Positions 22,839-32,071 of a DNA stretch of 47,134 bases are shown piece by piece (position 1 is the stretch's first letter; each line of letters starts with the position of its first letter). A model generated the notes under the pieces. It searched no databases, was not told where the DNA came from, and saw nothing but the letters and a program-made list of their open reading frames with translations. Position numbers and translations under genes: made by a program. Origin of the DNA: an uncultured Monoglobus sp. (lineage in GTDB: Bacteria > Bacillota > Clostridia > Monoglobales > Monoglobaceae); the NCBI GenBank assembly GCA_947630505.1, contig CANRHV010000016.1, forward strand, positions 1 to 47,134, read 5' to 3'.

Positions 22839-25109
22839 GTGATATTTATAAAACACAATAAGCATGAGAATAAGACCGAAAAAATAATAACAAGCCGCTC
22901 GGAACGGAACGCGCGGAACAATCCGCTCTTCTCGTTTCTTGTTTTGCTGTGCGGAATTTTCGGTCTGCTTTTGTATTTTGCCTCTATCCCGGGAGTGTAT
23001 TTCGAAAAAGCTCTCGCTTTCGCGGCCGCGGCGGTCTGGTGCGCGGCTTTCGCTTTTTTGTTTTACCGCAATCGAAAATATTTCTATATAGCGTCCGCCT
23101 GTGCCGCGGCTCTCGTTCTGCTCACAGCCGTTTTCGGCCGCGGGCTGCTTGCGGCGCAGCTTGACTATCTGAGCGACGCTCTGACGGGTGCGCCCGCGGC
23201 CGAGCCCCCGTCGGTGACGCTGCTTGTTTTGACGGCTCTGCCTGTTATCACTGCCATGCTGCCGCCTCTTGCGGCCGCTGCGGGCAATATCGCTCCGATC
23301 GCCGCGGCGCTGCTGATCATCGCCGCTCCGATGCTGGGCGCCGAAAAAAGCGCGCCCGCTTTGTTGCTCATCGCAATTTCGGCCGTCGGATCGCTCGCGC
23401 TCGGCGCCAAAGGAAACTACGGCGGCCGCGAAAAAGCCTCGGCTCTGTCCTGCGCGCTACTGCTTGTTATTATCGCCGTTTCGGCCGCGTTTGTATTCCC
23501 GAGCGCCGACAGGCTGAGCGAGCTGACAAACGCGGCCGAGGGCAAGATATTCAGATTTATCGCCGAAAAAACCGGCCGCACCGCCGACCCGGTACAGGGC
23601 GGAAAGGTCAGCCGATTCAACAACTATCTGACCGACAGGGAACAGCTGACCGTGCAGATAACCCGCTATCCAAAGGAGCCGATATACCTCAAGGGCTTTG
23701 TGGGCGGAGACTACAACAAAGGCGAGTGGGATGCGGCCGACGACACCTCGATCTTAAACGACATACAAAACAAATATCAAAACAACTGGGGGATTCTGGG
23801 AATAACCAACACCTACTCGTCGCTGTTTTTCTCAATGAATCTCAATACCATAGACGACACGATACCCTATCCGGCCTCTATGTCCGTTCGCTATATCAGC
23901 AGCGAGGGCAAGAACTACTATGTGCCCTATTACAGCCGAGTTGACACCATATACGTGTACGGCGGCTACCGCTTTCAGTACTACGAAAAAGGCGACATGC
24001 GCATCAACTGGAACAACGTGCCCCGAATGTATGAGCCCAAGCGCGACCAATGCCTGAACCTGCGTGCGGCGTACTCGGCCGAGGCCAAAGAAATATACAC
24101 CCGCGTGCCCGAAAACCGTCTGCCGCGGCTCCGCGCGCTGTGCGAGGGCAAGGACTTTGAGAGCCTCGCCGAGATTACAGACTTTATAAAAAACACGCTC
24201 GACGAGCGCACCGAATATACCCAAACGCCCGGCTGGTCGACGCCCGGAGGCGACCCCGTCGAGGAATTTTTGTTTGACCGAGGACGGGGCTACTGCGTGC
24301 ATTACGCCTCCGCGGCGGCTTTGATGTATCGCATGTTCGGCGTTCCGGCGCGGTATGTGACCGGATATATGATCGAGCCCTCGGACTTCGAGCGCCAGAA
24401 ATACGGCACATATAACGCCGCGCTGAAAGACAAAAACGCCCACGCGTGGGTGGAGATATTTTTGCAGGACTACGGCTGGACGCCGGTTGATATGACGCCG
24501 CTCGAGGGCGGAGAGATCGAGGGCGAGATCTATCCGGGATACTCCGAGCCCGAAAAGACCGAGCAAAACGGCGGCATAAACCTGAACATTAACCTGATAC
24601 CCAAAAACCGAGACGAGTCAGAAACCGACATACAGGAAAACACCGAAAATCCCGCGACCGCGGAGCCCGAGGAACAGATCAGGGACTACTCTATGTTCGA
24701 GCGAACGGAAAAACCGATCAGGACCGCGGCGAAAATAATACTTCCGCTCGCGCTTTTGATCGCGGTGGCGTTGCTTGCAACAAGAAAAATACGCCGCAAA
24801 AGGCGCGCGGGCTGCCGCGCCGAATTCGCGCGCCTGCTCGACGCGCTGAGCGCCGCGGACATCATGTCGGAATATGACGGGACCGAGCCCGACTTTTGCG
24901 AGAAACTGAGCGAGGCTCTGCCCGAGGCCGACCCGTCGGCGCTGCGCCGCGCGGTCAGCACGGTCATGACCGCGGCTTACGGAAAAAATCCGCCGAGCGA
25001 TGACGACAGCGCGTTCGCGATTAAAACGTGCCGCGGCGCGGTCTCTATGATACGCAAATCAATGCCGATATATAAAAAACTCGTTTTCACGTTCAAAAAT
25101 ATATTATAA
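22839..25109 (+). CDS. TgpA-like membrane transglutaminase-domain protein
   Basis: 756 residues. Five to six membrane segments in the first ~220 residues are followed by a large extracytoplasmic part with a transglutaminase-like core: Cys486 in GYCVHYAS, His535 in AHAWVE and Asp551 in WTPVDMTP form the expected triad. A late membrane helix (about 627-647) and a cytosolic tail of the DUF4129-like type complete the TgpA layout. Homologues occur with MoxR and DUF58 and are thought to act on cell-envelope proteins or peptides. The only usable start is a GTG 13 bp after the previous stop with a weak binding site (CCGGAA), so the exact N-terminus is uncertain. Third gene of the operon. Confidence 0.9.
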   Translation: MIFIKHNKHENKTEKIITSRSERNARNNPLFSFLVLLCGIFGLLLYFASIPGVYFEKALAFAAAAVWCAAFAFLFYRNRKYFYIASACAAALVLLTAVFGRGLLAAQLDYLSDALTGAPAAEPPSVTLLVLTALPVITAMLPPLAAAAGNIAPIAAALLIIAAPMLGAEKSAPALLLIAISAVGSLALGAKGNYGGREKASALSCALLLVIIAVSAAFVFPSADRLSELTNAAEGKIFRFIAEKTGRTADPVQGGKVSRFNNYLTDREQLTVQITRYPKEPIYLKGFVGGDYNKGEWDAADDTSILNDIQNKYQNNWGILGITNTYSSLFFSMNLNTIDDTIPYPASMSVRYISSEGKNYYVPYYSRVDTIYVYGGYRFQYYEKGDMRINWNNVPRMYEPKRDQCLNLRAAYSAEAKEIYTRVPENRLPRLRALCEGKDFESLAEITDFIKNTLDERTEYTQTPGWSTPGGDPVEEFLFDRGRGYCVHYASAAALMYRMFGVPARYVTGYMIEPSDFERQKYGTYNAALKDKNAHAWVEIFLQDYGWTPVDMTPLEGGEIEGEIYPGYSEPEKTEQNGGINLNINLIPKNRDESETDIQENTENPATAEPEEQIRDYSMFERTEKPIRTAAKIILPLALLIAVALLATRKIRRKRRAGCRAEFARLLDALSAADIMSEYDGTEPDFCEKLSEALPEADPSALRRAVSTVMTAAYGKNPPSDDDSAFAIKTCRGAVSMIRKSMPIYKKLVFTFKNIL

Positions 25110-25111
25110 AA

Positions 25112-25141
25112 CAAAAAACCACTACCCATGAAAAGGTAGTG
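25112..25141 (-). terminator. Terminator of tRNA-Thr
   Basis: On the minus strand, stem CACTACC (25141-25135) / GGTAGTG (25126-25120), followed by GTTTTTTG. It lies just past the tRNA 3' end and may also overlap the end of the convergent transglutaminase transcript. Confidence 0.7.
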
Positions 25142-25162
25142 ATTAATCGGAGCCGAAGCTCT

Positions 25163-25238
25163 TGGAGCTGGTGATGGGACTCGAACCCGCGACCTGCTGA
25201 TTACAAATCAGCTGCTCTACCAATTGAGCTACACCAGC
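25163..25238 (-). tRNA. tRNA-Thr (anticodon TGT)
   Basis: A 76-nt cloverleaf on the minus strand with encoded CCA. Acceptor GCTGGTG/CACCAGC, anticodon stem GCTGA/TCAGC with loop TTTGTAA giving anticodon TGT (ACA codons), T-arm GCGGGTTCGAGTCCCAT. Single gene with its own promoter and terminator. Confidence 0.95.
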
Positions 25239-25272
25239 GATTCTCGCGTTCCGAACGAGCGGAACATTAGCT

Positions 25273-25301
25273 ATAATAGCATATTTTAAGACATTTGTCA
25301 A
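25273..25301 (-). promoter_or_regulatory. Promoter of tRNA-Thr
   Basis: On the minus strand, TTGACA (25296-25301) and TATTAT (25273-25278), 17-bp spacer. Confidence 0.75.
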
Positions 25302-25337
25302 CAGTTTTTTAAAAAAATGTGAACAGAAAATTAAGGA

Positions 25338-25366
25338 TTGCGGCGCTGTTTTTTATGTAGTATAAT
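25338..25366 (+). promoter_or_regulatory. Promoter of the Wzt-glycosyltransferase cluster
   Basis: TTGCGG (25338-25343) and perfect TATAAT (25361-25366), 17-bp spacer, 37 bp before the start codon. Confidence 0.6.
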
Positions 25367-25403
25367 AAACAAAAAGACAAAACCGACATTTTTGGAGCGC
25401 GCC

Positions 25404-26573
25404 ATGAATATCATTGAATTAAACAACGTGAACAAGTTCTACACAAGATCTCAAAACCCAATAAAAAAGCTGGGCGCGGCGGTTTTCGGCCCCGAAAGAT
25501 CGGCCGACCGCTTTTGCGCGCTGAGCGACATATGTTTTTCGGCAGAGCCCGGAGAGTGCGTGGGGATAATCGGGCGGAACGGCTCGGGAAAATCCACGCT
25601 GCTGCGGATCCTGGCGGGAATATCGGCGGCCGACTCGGGCTCGGTCAAAATAAACGGAACGGTGTCCGCCATGCTGGAGCCGGGGATCGGGTTCAATCCC
25701 GAATACTCGGGTATGAAAAACATATATTTAAGCGGCGCCCTAAACGGCTTTGACAGAAACGAGATAAAGAGCGGCGCGCCGAAGATCATGGAATTCGCGG
25801 AGATCCCGCGGGAATTTCAAAACATGCCGATAAAGACCTACTCATCCGGTATGCTGATGCGTCTGGGCTTCTCGGTTATGCTGTGGCAGGATTCGGATAT
25901 AATCCTCGCGGACGAGGCGCTGGGAGTGGGCGACATACGCTTCCGCGCCAAATGCTACCAAAAATTCGAAAGCCTCAAAGAGCAGGGCAAAACCATAATT
26001 TTTGTGACCCACGACCCCGACGCGGTGCGCCGATTCTGCACCCGCGCGGTGTGGCTCGACCGCGGCAGAGTCCGCGGCGACGGAGACGTGGCGCGCGTCA
26101 CCTCGGAATATATGGAATTCTGCGTCCAGCCGAGCGAAGGCGCCGACGCGCGCGAGCCGCAGAGCGTCAACCGATACGGCACGGCGCCGGGCTCGATCAC
26201 CGATATCAAAGCGGCAGCGGCAGCCGAGGTCGGAGGCCGCTGCGAAATAGAAATTTCGGTCAACGCGCCCGAAAACGCCGACTTGGGCAGAGCGGGCGTC
26301 GCGGTTTCGATAAAAGACAGATACGGCCTTGACCTGTGCGTTTTCCGCACCGAAAAGCCCCTAAAGCGCGGCGAAAACAAAATCAGATTCGAATTCGAAA
26401 ACAGGCTTGCGCCCGGCGAGTACGCGATAGCCGTCGGCTTTGAAAACCGCGGTACAAACCCGATCTCATACTACGAGTACATCGAGGGCGCGGCGGAGTT
26501 TAAATCGACCACGCCAGTCGGGGCCGAGATATTCGGACTGGTGAGCCTGCCGTCCGACATAACAATAAATTAA
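25404..26573 (+). CDS. Wzt/TagH-like ABC transporter ATPase for polysaccharide export
   Basis: 389 residues. ABC domain (about 1-235): Walker A GRNGSGKSTLL, the family-specific 'LEPGIGFNPEYSGMKNIYL' after the Q-loop region, signature YSSGMLMRLGF, Walker B IILADEALGVGD and switch His in FVTHDPDAV. The C-terminal ~150 residues form a beta-rich extension like the carbohydrate-binding Wzt C-terminal domain, which recognises the finished glycan in O-antigen systems. The partner permease (Wzm/TagG) is not encoded in the window. ATG after GGAG (start at residue M of MNIIELNNV). Followed by two glycosyltransferases. Confidence 0.9.
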   Translation: MNIIELNNVNKFYTRSQNPIKKLGAAVFGPERSADRFCALSDICFSAEPGECVGIIGRNGSGKSTLLRILAGISAADSGSVKINGTVSAMLEPGIGFNPEYSGMKNIYLSGALNGFDRNEIKSGAPKIMEFAEIPREFQNMPIKTYSSGMLMRLGFSVMLWQDSDIILADEALGVGDIRFRAKCYQKFESLKEQGKTIIFVTHDPDAVRRFCTRAVWLDRGRVRGDGDVARVTSEYMEFCVQPSEGADAREPQSVNRYGTAPGSITDIKAAAAAEVGGRCEIEISVNAPENADLGRAGVAVSIKDRYGLDLCVFRTEKPLKRGENKIRFEFENRLAPGEYAIAVGFENRGTNPISYYEYIEGAAEFKSTTPVGAEIFGLVSLPSDITIN

Positions 26574-26585
26574 GGCGGTGATCGT

Positions 26586-27641
26586 TTGTTTCAAATAAAA
26601 AACGGAATAGCGGCCGCGATGAGCGCCCTTGGCGCAAACGGCGCCGACACGGCGGTGCGCCGCGCCGTCTGCGAGCTTAAAGCCCTGAAGCCCAAGCCGA
26701 AATCCGAAACGGAGCCGAAGGCGGAAACAACAGACGCGTATGACAAAACAATTTCCGCGATAGTGTGCACTATGGGCAAAAGCGACAAGCTCATAAACGC
26801 CGTGCGCTCTCTTGAGAACCAAACGCTGCCGCGGAACGAATATGAGATAATAGTCGTGTGCAGCGGCGGAGAGCTCAAAGGCGAAACGCTCAAAAAGCTC
26901 AGCGGCGCCGGAATAATAAACGTGCCCGAGCCGGGACTGAGCAAGGCGAGGAACGCGGGCGCGGCTGTCGGAGGCGCGTTTTTGACATACATAGACGACG
27001 ACGCGGTCGCGACCCCAAATCTTTTGGAGACCGTTCGGGATTCGTTTTTGTCGCGCAGGGACGCGGCGATCATCGGCGGTCGGGTGCTGCTTCGGCGCCC
27101 CCTGCCGGACATTGTGCTGAGCGGGCGCGAGGCCCTGTGGAGCGAGTTTGACATCCCGGGCGGCAAATACCGCGAGGCCAAATTCCAGTACGAGTTCCCA
27201 TTCGGGGCAAATTTTTCCGTGCGGCATGATTTTTTAGAAAAGGCGGGCGGCTTTGATGAGCGCTACGGCCGAGTTGGGGACGATTACGCCGGGGGCGAGG
27301 AGACCGCTCTGTGCTTTATGGCGCGGAACTTAGGATACAAGATCGGCCTTGAGCCCCGCTGCTCGGTGCTGCACGACGTGGACGAGAGCCGCTTTACCCG
27401 CGAGCATATCCGCCGCACCACAGAGGCCGGCATAATGACCACCGCGAGACTTTATCAAGACGGCCTGAGCCGCTCGGCGTGGGATTTGCCCTACGCCCGC
27501 GAGCGGATAAAAATAGCCGAAAAAGAGCTTCGGCGCCTCAGCCGCAAAGGCGCGGACGAATTGGAAATTTTTTACAAGGAATGTGAAAGAGATGGTTTTG
27601 TCAAGCTGGCTCAAAGCCTTGAAAAACAAAAAAACGGATAA
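26586..27641 (+). CDS. Family 2 glycosyltransferase
   Basis: 351 residues. After a ~50-residue Lys/Pro/Glu-rich N-terminal stretch (KPKPKSETEPKAE), a GT-A fold starts at ISAIVCTMGKSDKLINAV. The nucleotide/metal region is PGLSKARNAGAAVGGAFLTYIDDDAV (DDD metal motif), and the acceptor half includes GGFDERYGRVGDDYAGGEET. TTG start after AAGGCGGTG. It probably adds sugars to the glycan exported by the neighbouring Wzt-type transporter; donor and acceptor are unknown. It overlaps the next gene by 59 bp. Confidence 0.88.
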   Translation: MFQIKNGIAAAMSALGANGADTAVRRAVCELKALKPKPKSETEPKAETTDAYDKTISAIVCTMGKSDKLINAVRSLENQTLPRNEYEIIVVCSGGELKGETLKKLSGAGIINVPEPGLSKARNAGAAVGGAFLTYIDDDAVATPNLLETVRDSFLSRRDAAIIGGRVLLRRPLPDIVLSGREALWSEFDIPGGKYREAKFQYEFPFGANFSVRHDFLEKAGGFDERYGRVGDDYAGGEETALCFMARNLGYKIGLEPRCSVLHDVDESRFTREHIRRTTEAGIMTTARLYQDGLSRSAWDLPYARERIKIAEKELRRLSRKGADELEIFYKECERDGFVKLAQSLEKQKNG

Positions 27642-28524
27642 CGAAAAAAATTTCGGGCAATATAAAAAAAGGTTCCGCGAAATTTACGGCGACGTTTTGC
27701 CAAAGCTCGAAAACGTCGGAGATCCGGGGCTTGTCTCGGTCGCGCTGCCCGTGTTCAACGGCGCGCAGTATCTCCGGGACGCGATAGGCTCGGTCCTTGC
27801 CCAGACCTACGAAAAATTCGAGCTGATCATCATAAACGACGGATCGACCGACGAGAGCGGCAAAATCGCCCTTGAGTATTCCGAAAAATACCGAAACATA
27901 AAATATATAGACCTCAAACAAAACAAAAAGCTGCCCGCCGCGCTAAACGCGGGATTCGAGGCGGCAAACGGCGAGTTTTTTACATGGATAAGCCACGACA
28001 ACATTATGCTGCCAAACTGCCTTGAAGTCATGGTATCGGAGCTTCAAAAAAATCCCGACGCCGCCATGATCTACGGCAACATGAGAATAATTGACGAAAA
28101 CGGAAATATCCGCCGCGGCCACGGCTGGTATGAGTTTCCGCCTATGAGCGGAAACGTTATACTGCCGAGTGGAACGCATGAGCTCAACGACGTCCCCAAC
28201 AACACCGTGGGGGCGGCGTTTTTGTACCGCGCGAAGGCGGCGCGGTTTATAGGCGGCTACGACGAGGGTCGATTCGGCATCGAGGACTATGACTACTGGA
28301 TGCGCATGAATGAAATTTTTTACATAATTCACACAGATTTCAAAGAGCCGCTTTATCTTTACAGATTTCATAAAAACTCCCTGACGTCAAGAGACAAAGA
28401 ACTGCGTATAACCGCCGACAGACCGCTGCTTATGGCTTATGACATAAAGCGCCGCAGGCATATTCTTACCGGAATAGAACACGGAAGTATTGGGGAACTT
28501 AAAAACAGAATCATATCTTGTTAA
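27583..28524 (+). CDS. Family 2 glycosyltransferase
   Basis: 313 residues. Canonical GT2 opening VSVALPVFNGAQYLRDAIG near residue 48, IIINDGSTDESG, an unusual metal motif ISHDN in place of a D-x-D, and the acceptor-side IEDYDYWMRM ('ED' catalytic base motif). The first 45 residues are basic. The start is GTG at 27583 (AAGGA close upstream) or ATG at 27592; either overlaps the preceding gene. Same operon as the Wzt-like ATPase, so likely in surface-glycan assembly. Confidence 0.88.
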   Translation: MKEMVLSSWLKALKNKKTDNEKNFGQYKKRFREIYGDVLPKLENVGDPGLVSVALPVFNGAQYLRDAIGSVLAQTYEKFELIIINDGSTDESGKIALEYSEKYRNIKYIDLKQNKKLPAALNAGFEAANGEFFTWISHDNIMLPNCLEVMVSELQKNPDAAMIYGNMRIIDENGNIRRGHGWYEFPPMSGNVILPSGTHELNDVPNNTVGAAFLYRAKAARFIGGYDEGRFGIEDYDYWMRMNEIFYIIHTDFKEPLYLYRFHKNSLTSRDKELRITADRPLLMAYDIKRRRHILTGIEHGSIGELKNRIISC

Positions 28525-28575
28525 TACCTACAAAAACCAAAAGTATATTTTGTGCAATTTTCTTTGCAATTAAAA

Positions 28576-28604
28576 TAGACAAAAAAATCCATATATGATA
28601 AAAT
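28576..28604 (+). promoter_or_regulatory. Promoter of the glycogen operon
   Basis: TAGACA (28576-28581) and TAAAAT (28599-28604), each one base from consensus, with a 17-bp spacer. The leader to glgB is about 115 nt. Confidence 0.65.
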
Positions 28605-28727
28605 GGAATTGGTTAATTTATATAATAAAATATGAAACCCGGCGATGAGATATTTAATATTGTCGCCAAAATTATTTCTAAAACCAAAACAAAAAGCCAA
28701 TTTACAAAAAGACAAGGGAGACAGGAT

Positions 28728-30743
28728 ATGGATATTATTGATATTTACAAAAACGGAAAAAGCAGAGACGCCGGCACATATATCGACGACGCGCCCATGT
28801 ACCTGTTCAATCAGGGAGTGAACTATGAGTCGTACCGTATGCTCGGCGCTCATCGGGGCAAATCCTTCGACGGCAAGGACGGCTATCTGTTCGCCGTGTG
28901 GGCTCCCCACGCCAAGAGCGTTTCGGTCGTTTGCGACGGCAACGGCTGGGACCGCAACAAAGGCAGAATGTACAAGCACATGAACTTCGGCATCTGGGAG
29001 GTATTTTTGGAGGGCATAGAGCCCGGACAGTGCTACAAATACAGCATCGAGACCTTCAGGGGCGACATAATCTTAAAGGCCGACCCCTTCGCGTTCTACA
29101 GCGAAGTGCGCCCGGCCAACGCCTCGATCACGGTGGATATCGAGTATGACTGGAACGACGCCGCATGGCTCGACAAACGCGCAAAGACCCCGCCCTACGA
29201 CGCGCCGATAAACATCTATGAGATGCACTTCGCGTCATGGAAGACCCACGACGACGGGGCTTTCCTCTCGTACAGGGAAATGGCCGACGAGCTGATCCCG
29301 TATATCAAAAAAATGGGATACACCCACATCGAGGTAATGCCTCTGACCGAGTTCCCGTTTGACGGCTCGTGGGGATATCAGGTGACGGGCTACTACAGCG
29401 CCAACAGCCGCTTCGGCAGGCCCGAGGACCTCAGGTACTTTATAGATCAGTGCCACCAAAACGGCATCGGCGTTATCATGGACTGGGTTCCCGCCCACTT
29501 CCCGAGAGACGACTACGCTCTGGCGAAGTTTGACGGCGACTGCCTGTTCGAGCATCCCGACAGCAGACGGGGCGAGCACAAGGAATGGGGTACTCTGGTG
29601 TTTGACTGGACAAAGACCGAGATATGGTCATTCCTGATCTCAAACGCGCTGTTCTGGCTGAACGAATACCACTTTGACGGCCTGAGAGTCGACGCGGTAT
29701 CAAGCATGCTCTATCTTGACTACAACCGCAACGACGGCGAGTGGCTGCCCAACAAGTACGGCGGCAAGGAGAACCTTGAGGCGATCGAGTTTTTGCAAAA
29801 GCTCAACATGGCCGTGTTCGAGCGGCTGCCCAACGTTATGATGATAGCCGAGGAATCCACCGCCTGGGGCGGCGTTACCGCGCCCGCGCACGAGGGCGGC
29901 TTAGGTTTTAACTTCAAGTGGAACATGGGCTGGATGCACGACGTGCTGGACTATATGCAGTGCGACCCGTATTTCAGACCGGGCAACCACAACAAGCTGA
30001 CATTCCCGATGATGTACGCCTTTGCCGAGAACTATATTCTCGCGCTGTCGCACGATGAGGTGGTTCACGGAAAACGCAGCCTGATCGACAAAATGTGGGG
30101 CACCTATGAGGAGAAGTTCGCCGAGCTTCGGCTGTTGTTCGCCTTTATGTATTCCCATCCGGGCAAAAAGCTGCTGTTCATGGGCGGCGAGTTCGGCCAG
30201 TTTGTCGAGTGGCGCTTCGCCGAGCAGCTTGACTGGAACCTTGAAGAATACGAGACCCACAGAAAGATGTGGGATTACTCGGCGGCTCTGGGACACTTCT
30301 ATCAGGAGCACCCCGCCTTCTATGAGATCGAGAGAGAATCGGGCGACTGGAAGGGCTTTAAATGGCTCAACGCGCAGGACAGCGCGAACAGCGTTCTGTC
30401 CTACATGAGATTCTCAAAGGACGAGAAGGACGCGATCGCGGTCGTTCTGAACTTCACGCCGGTGGCGCATCCGGTCTACACCGTGGGCGTTCCGACGAGC
30501 GGCACCTATACCGTGGTCTTAAACTCAAACGATGAGAAGTTCGGCGGTGACGGCAGCGGAAAGAAAAAGTCCTACCGCGCCAAAAAGATCCCCTGCGGCG
30601 ATTACGACTACTCGATCGACGTGGAGCTTCCGCCGCTCACGGCTCTGTATTTAAAACGCAGCGCGCCCGCCCGCCGCAAGAAAAAGACGGACAACGTTGT
30701 GGGCAAAAAGCCCGCGGCAAAAACAACCAAATCTGAAAAATAA
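28728..30743 (+). CDS. glgB: 1,4-alpha-glucan branching enzyme GlgB
   Basis: 671 residues. N-terminal CBM48 domain (about 30-150; DGYLFAVWAPHAKSVSVV) and GH13 catalytic domain with the four conserved regions: DWVPAHF, GLRVDAVSS (nucleophile Asp322), MIAEEST (acid/base Glu375 or 376) and ALSHDEVVHG. A C-terminal beta domain follows, ending in a Lys-rich tail (RRKKKTDNV...). It introduces alpha-1,6 branches into glycogen. Start at the ATG after GGGAGACAGG; a longer open frame to 28632 lacks a binding site. First gene of glgB-glgC-glgD-glgA. Confidence 0.96.
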   Translation: MDIIDIYKNGKSRDAGTYIDDAPMYLFNQGVNYESYRMLGAHRGKSFDGKDGYLFAVWAPHAKSVSVVCDGNGWDRNKGRMYKHMNFGIWEVFLEGIEPGQCYKYSIETFRGDIILKADPFAFYSEVRPANASITVDIEYDWNDAAWLDKRAKTPPYDAPINIYEMHFASWKTHDDGAFLSYREMADELIPYIKKMGYTHIEVMPLTEFPFDGSWGYQVTGYYSANSRFGRPEDLRYFIDQCHQNGIGVIMDWVPAHFPRDDYALAKFDGDCLFEHPDSRRGEHKEWGTLVFDWTKTEIWSFLISNALFWLNEYHFDGLRVDAVSSMLYLDYNRNDGEWLPNKYGGKENLEAIEFLQKLNMAVFERLPNVMMIAEESTAWGGVTAPAHEGGLGFNFKWNMGWMHDVLDYMQCDPYFRPGNHNKLTFPMMYAFAENYILALSHDEVVHGKRSLIDKMWGTYEEKFAELRLLFAFMYSHPGKKLLFMGGEFGQFVEWRFAEQLDWNLEEYETHRKMWDYSAALGHFYQEHPAFYEIERESGDWKGFKWLNAQDSANSVLSYMRFSKDEKDAIAVVLNFTPVAHPVYTVGVPTSGTYTVVLNSNDEKFGGDGSGKKKSYRAKKIPCGDYDYSIDVELPPLTALYLKRSAPARRKKKTDNVVGKKPAAKTTKSEK

Positions 30744-30804
30744 TTAAAATATATAAGCGATTTACTTCATATATAGATGGAATTGCGAAACAGGAGGAGA
30801 TAAA

Positions 30805-32025
30805 ATGAGGTCAAAAGAATGTGTGGCTATGATTCTCGCCGGCGGCCAGGGCAGCCGCCTGGGAATACTTACACAGAACGTGGCAAAGCCCGCGGTGCCC
30901 TTCGGCGGAAAGTACAGAATTATTGACTTCCCGCTGAGCAACTGCGCTCACTCGGGAATTGATACTGTCGGTGTTCTGACACAGTATCAACCCCTGGAGC
31001 TTAACACCTATATCGCGAACGGACAGCCCTGGGATCTGGACAGAACCAACGGCGGCGTGTTCGTGCTCCCGCCCTACACCTCGGCCGAAAAAGGCGAGTG
31101 GTACAAGGGCACGGCAAACGCGATCTATCAGAACATCGGATTCATGGAGCAGTTTAATCCCAAGTATGTGGTTATCCTCTCGGGCGACCATATCTACAAG
31201 ATGGATTACAACAAAATGCTGACGGCTCACAAAAAGGCCAACGCCGACGCCACAATCGCGGTTATCGAGGTTCCCTGGGACGAGGCTCCCAGATTCGGAA
31301 TCATGAACACCGACGAGAATATGCAGATAGTGGAGTTTGAGGAAAAGCCCGAGAACCCCAAGAGCAATCTGGCGTCGATGGGCGTTTACTGCTTCTCGTG
31401 GGATGTGCTCAAAAAGTACCTGATGGCCGACGAGGCCGATCCCGAATCCGAAAACGATTTCGGAAAAAACATCATACCGGCGATGCTGGGCGACGGCCTA
31501 AAGCTGATAGCCCACAGATTCGACGGTTATTGGAAAGACGTCGGAACGATCCAGAGCCTCTGGGAGGCCAACATGGAGCTGCTGGACGACAAGCCGGGCT
31601 GCGACCTCGACGACGACACCTGGAAGATCTTCAGCAGGAACCCGATAAAGCCTCCCCAGTATGTGGGAGCCACGGGCTCGCTGAAAAACAGCTACACCAC
31701 AGAGGGCTGCGAGATCTACGGCAAGGTAGAGCACTCCATATTGTTTGAGGGAGTGACAATATGCGAGGGCGCCACCGTTAAGGATTCGATCGTGCTGCCC
31801 GGTGCCGTGGTAAACAGCGGCGCTTCGGTCAACAAGGCGATCATCGGCTCGGACGCGATAATAGGCGACGGTGCCGAGATCGGAAGCACGGCGGACGACG
31901 CCAACAGCGACTACAACAATACAAAGATATGCAGCGCTGACATCACGCTTATCGGTCCGGGAATAAAAATCGGAAATGAAAAGAAGGTCGCGGTCCTCTC
32001 AATGGTAACCGACGACATATGCTGA
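30805..32025 (+). CDS. glgC: Glucose-1-phosphate adenylyltransferase, catalytic subunit GlgC
   Basis: 406 residues. Nucleotidyltransferase signature [12 protein letters not shown] at the N-terminus, [16 protein letters not shown], the glucose-1-phosphate region [11 protein letters not shown], and a C-terminal left-handed beta-helix of hexapeptide repeats. It makes ADP-glucose from ATP and glucose-1-phosphate. Strong AGGAGGAG site. Followed by glgD, its regulatory partner in Firmicutes. Confidence 0.97.
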   Translation: MRSKECVAMILAGGQGSRLGILTQNVAKPAVPFGGKYRIIDFPLSNCAHSGIDTVGVLTQYQPLELNTYIANGQPWDLDRTNGGVFVLPPYTSAEKGEWYKGTANAIYQNIGFMEQFNPKYVVILSGDHIYKMDYNKMLTAHKKANADATIAVIEVPWDEAPRFGIMNTDENMQIVEFEEKPENPKSNLASMGVYCFSWDVLKKYLMADEADPESENDFGKNIIPAMLGDGLKLIAHRFDGYWKDVGTIQSLWEANMELLDDKPGCDLDDDTWKIFSRNPIKPPQYVGATGSLKNSYTTEGCEIYGKVEHSILFEGVTICEGATVKDSIVLPGAVVNSGASVNKAIIGSDAIIGDGAEIGSTADDANSDYNNTKICSADITLIGPGIKIGNEKKVAVLSMVTDDIC

Positions 32026-32071
32026 AAACAGCTGACAAATTTTAAAAAGAATTTAATTTGAGGTGATATAA

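Noticed and set aside
23832..24566. 244-codon antisense frame inside the transglutaminase gene
   Set aside because: The transglutaminase catalytic triad is encoded on the plus strand in this exact region; the antisense translation has low-complexity, unfamiliar sequence.
28525..28727. Riboswitch in the glycogen operon leader
   Set aside because: The leader is AT-rich with no stable or conserved fold that I can recognise; only a promoter and a ribosome binding site are supported.
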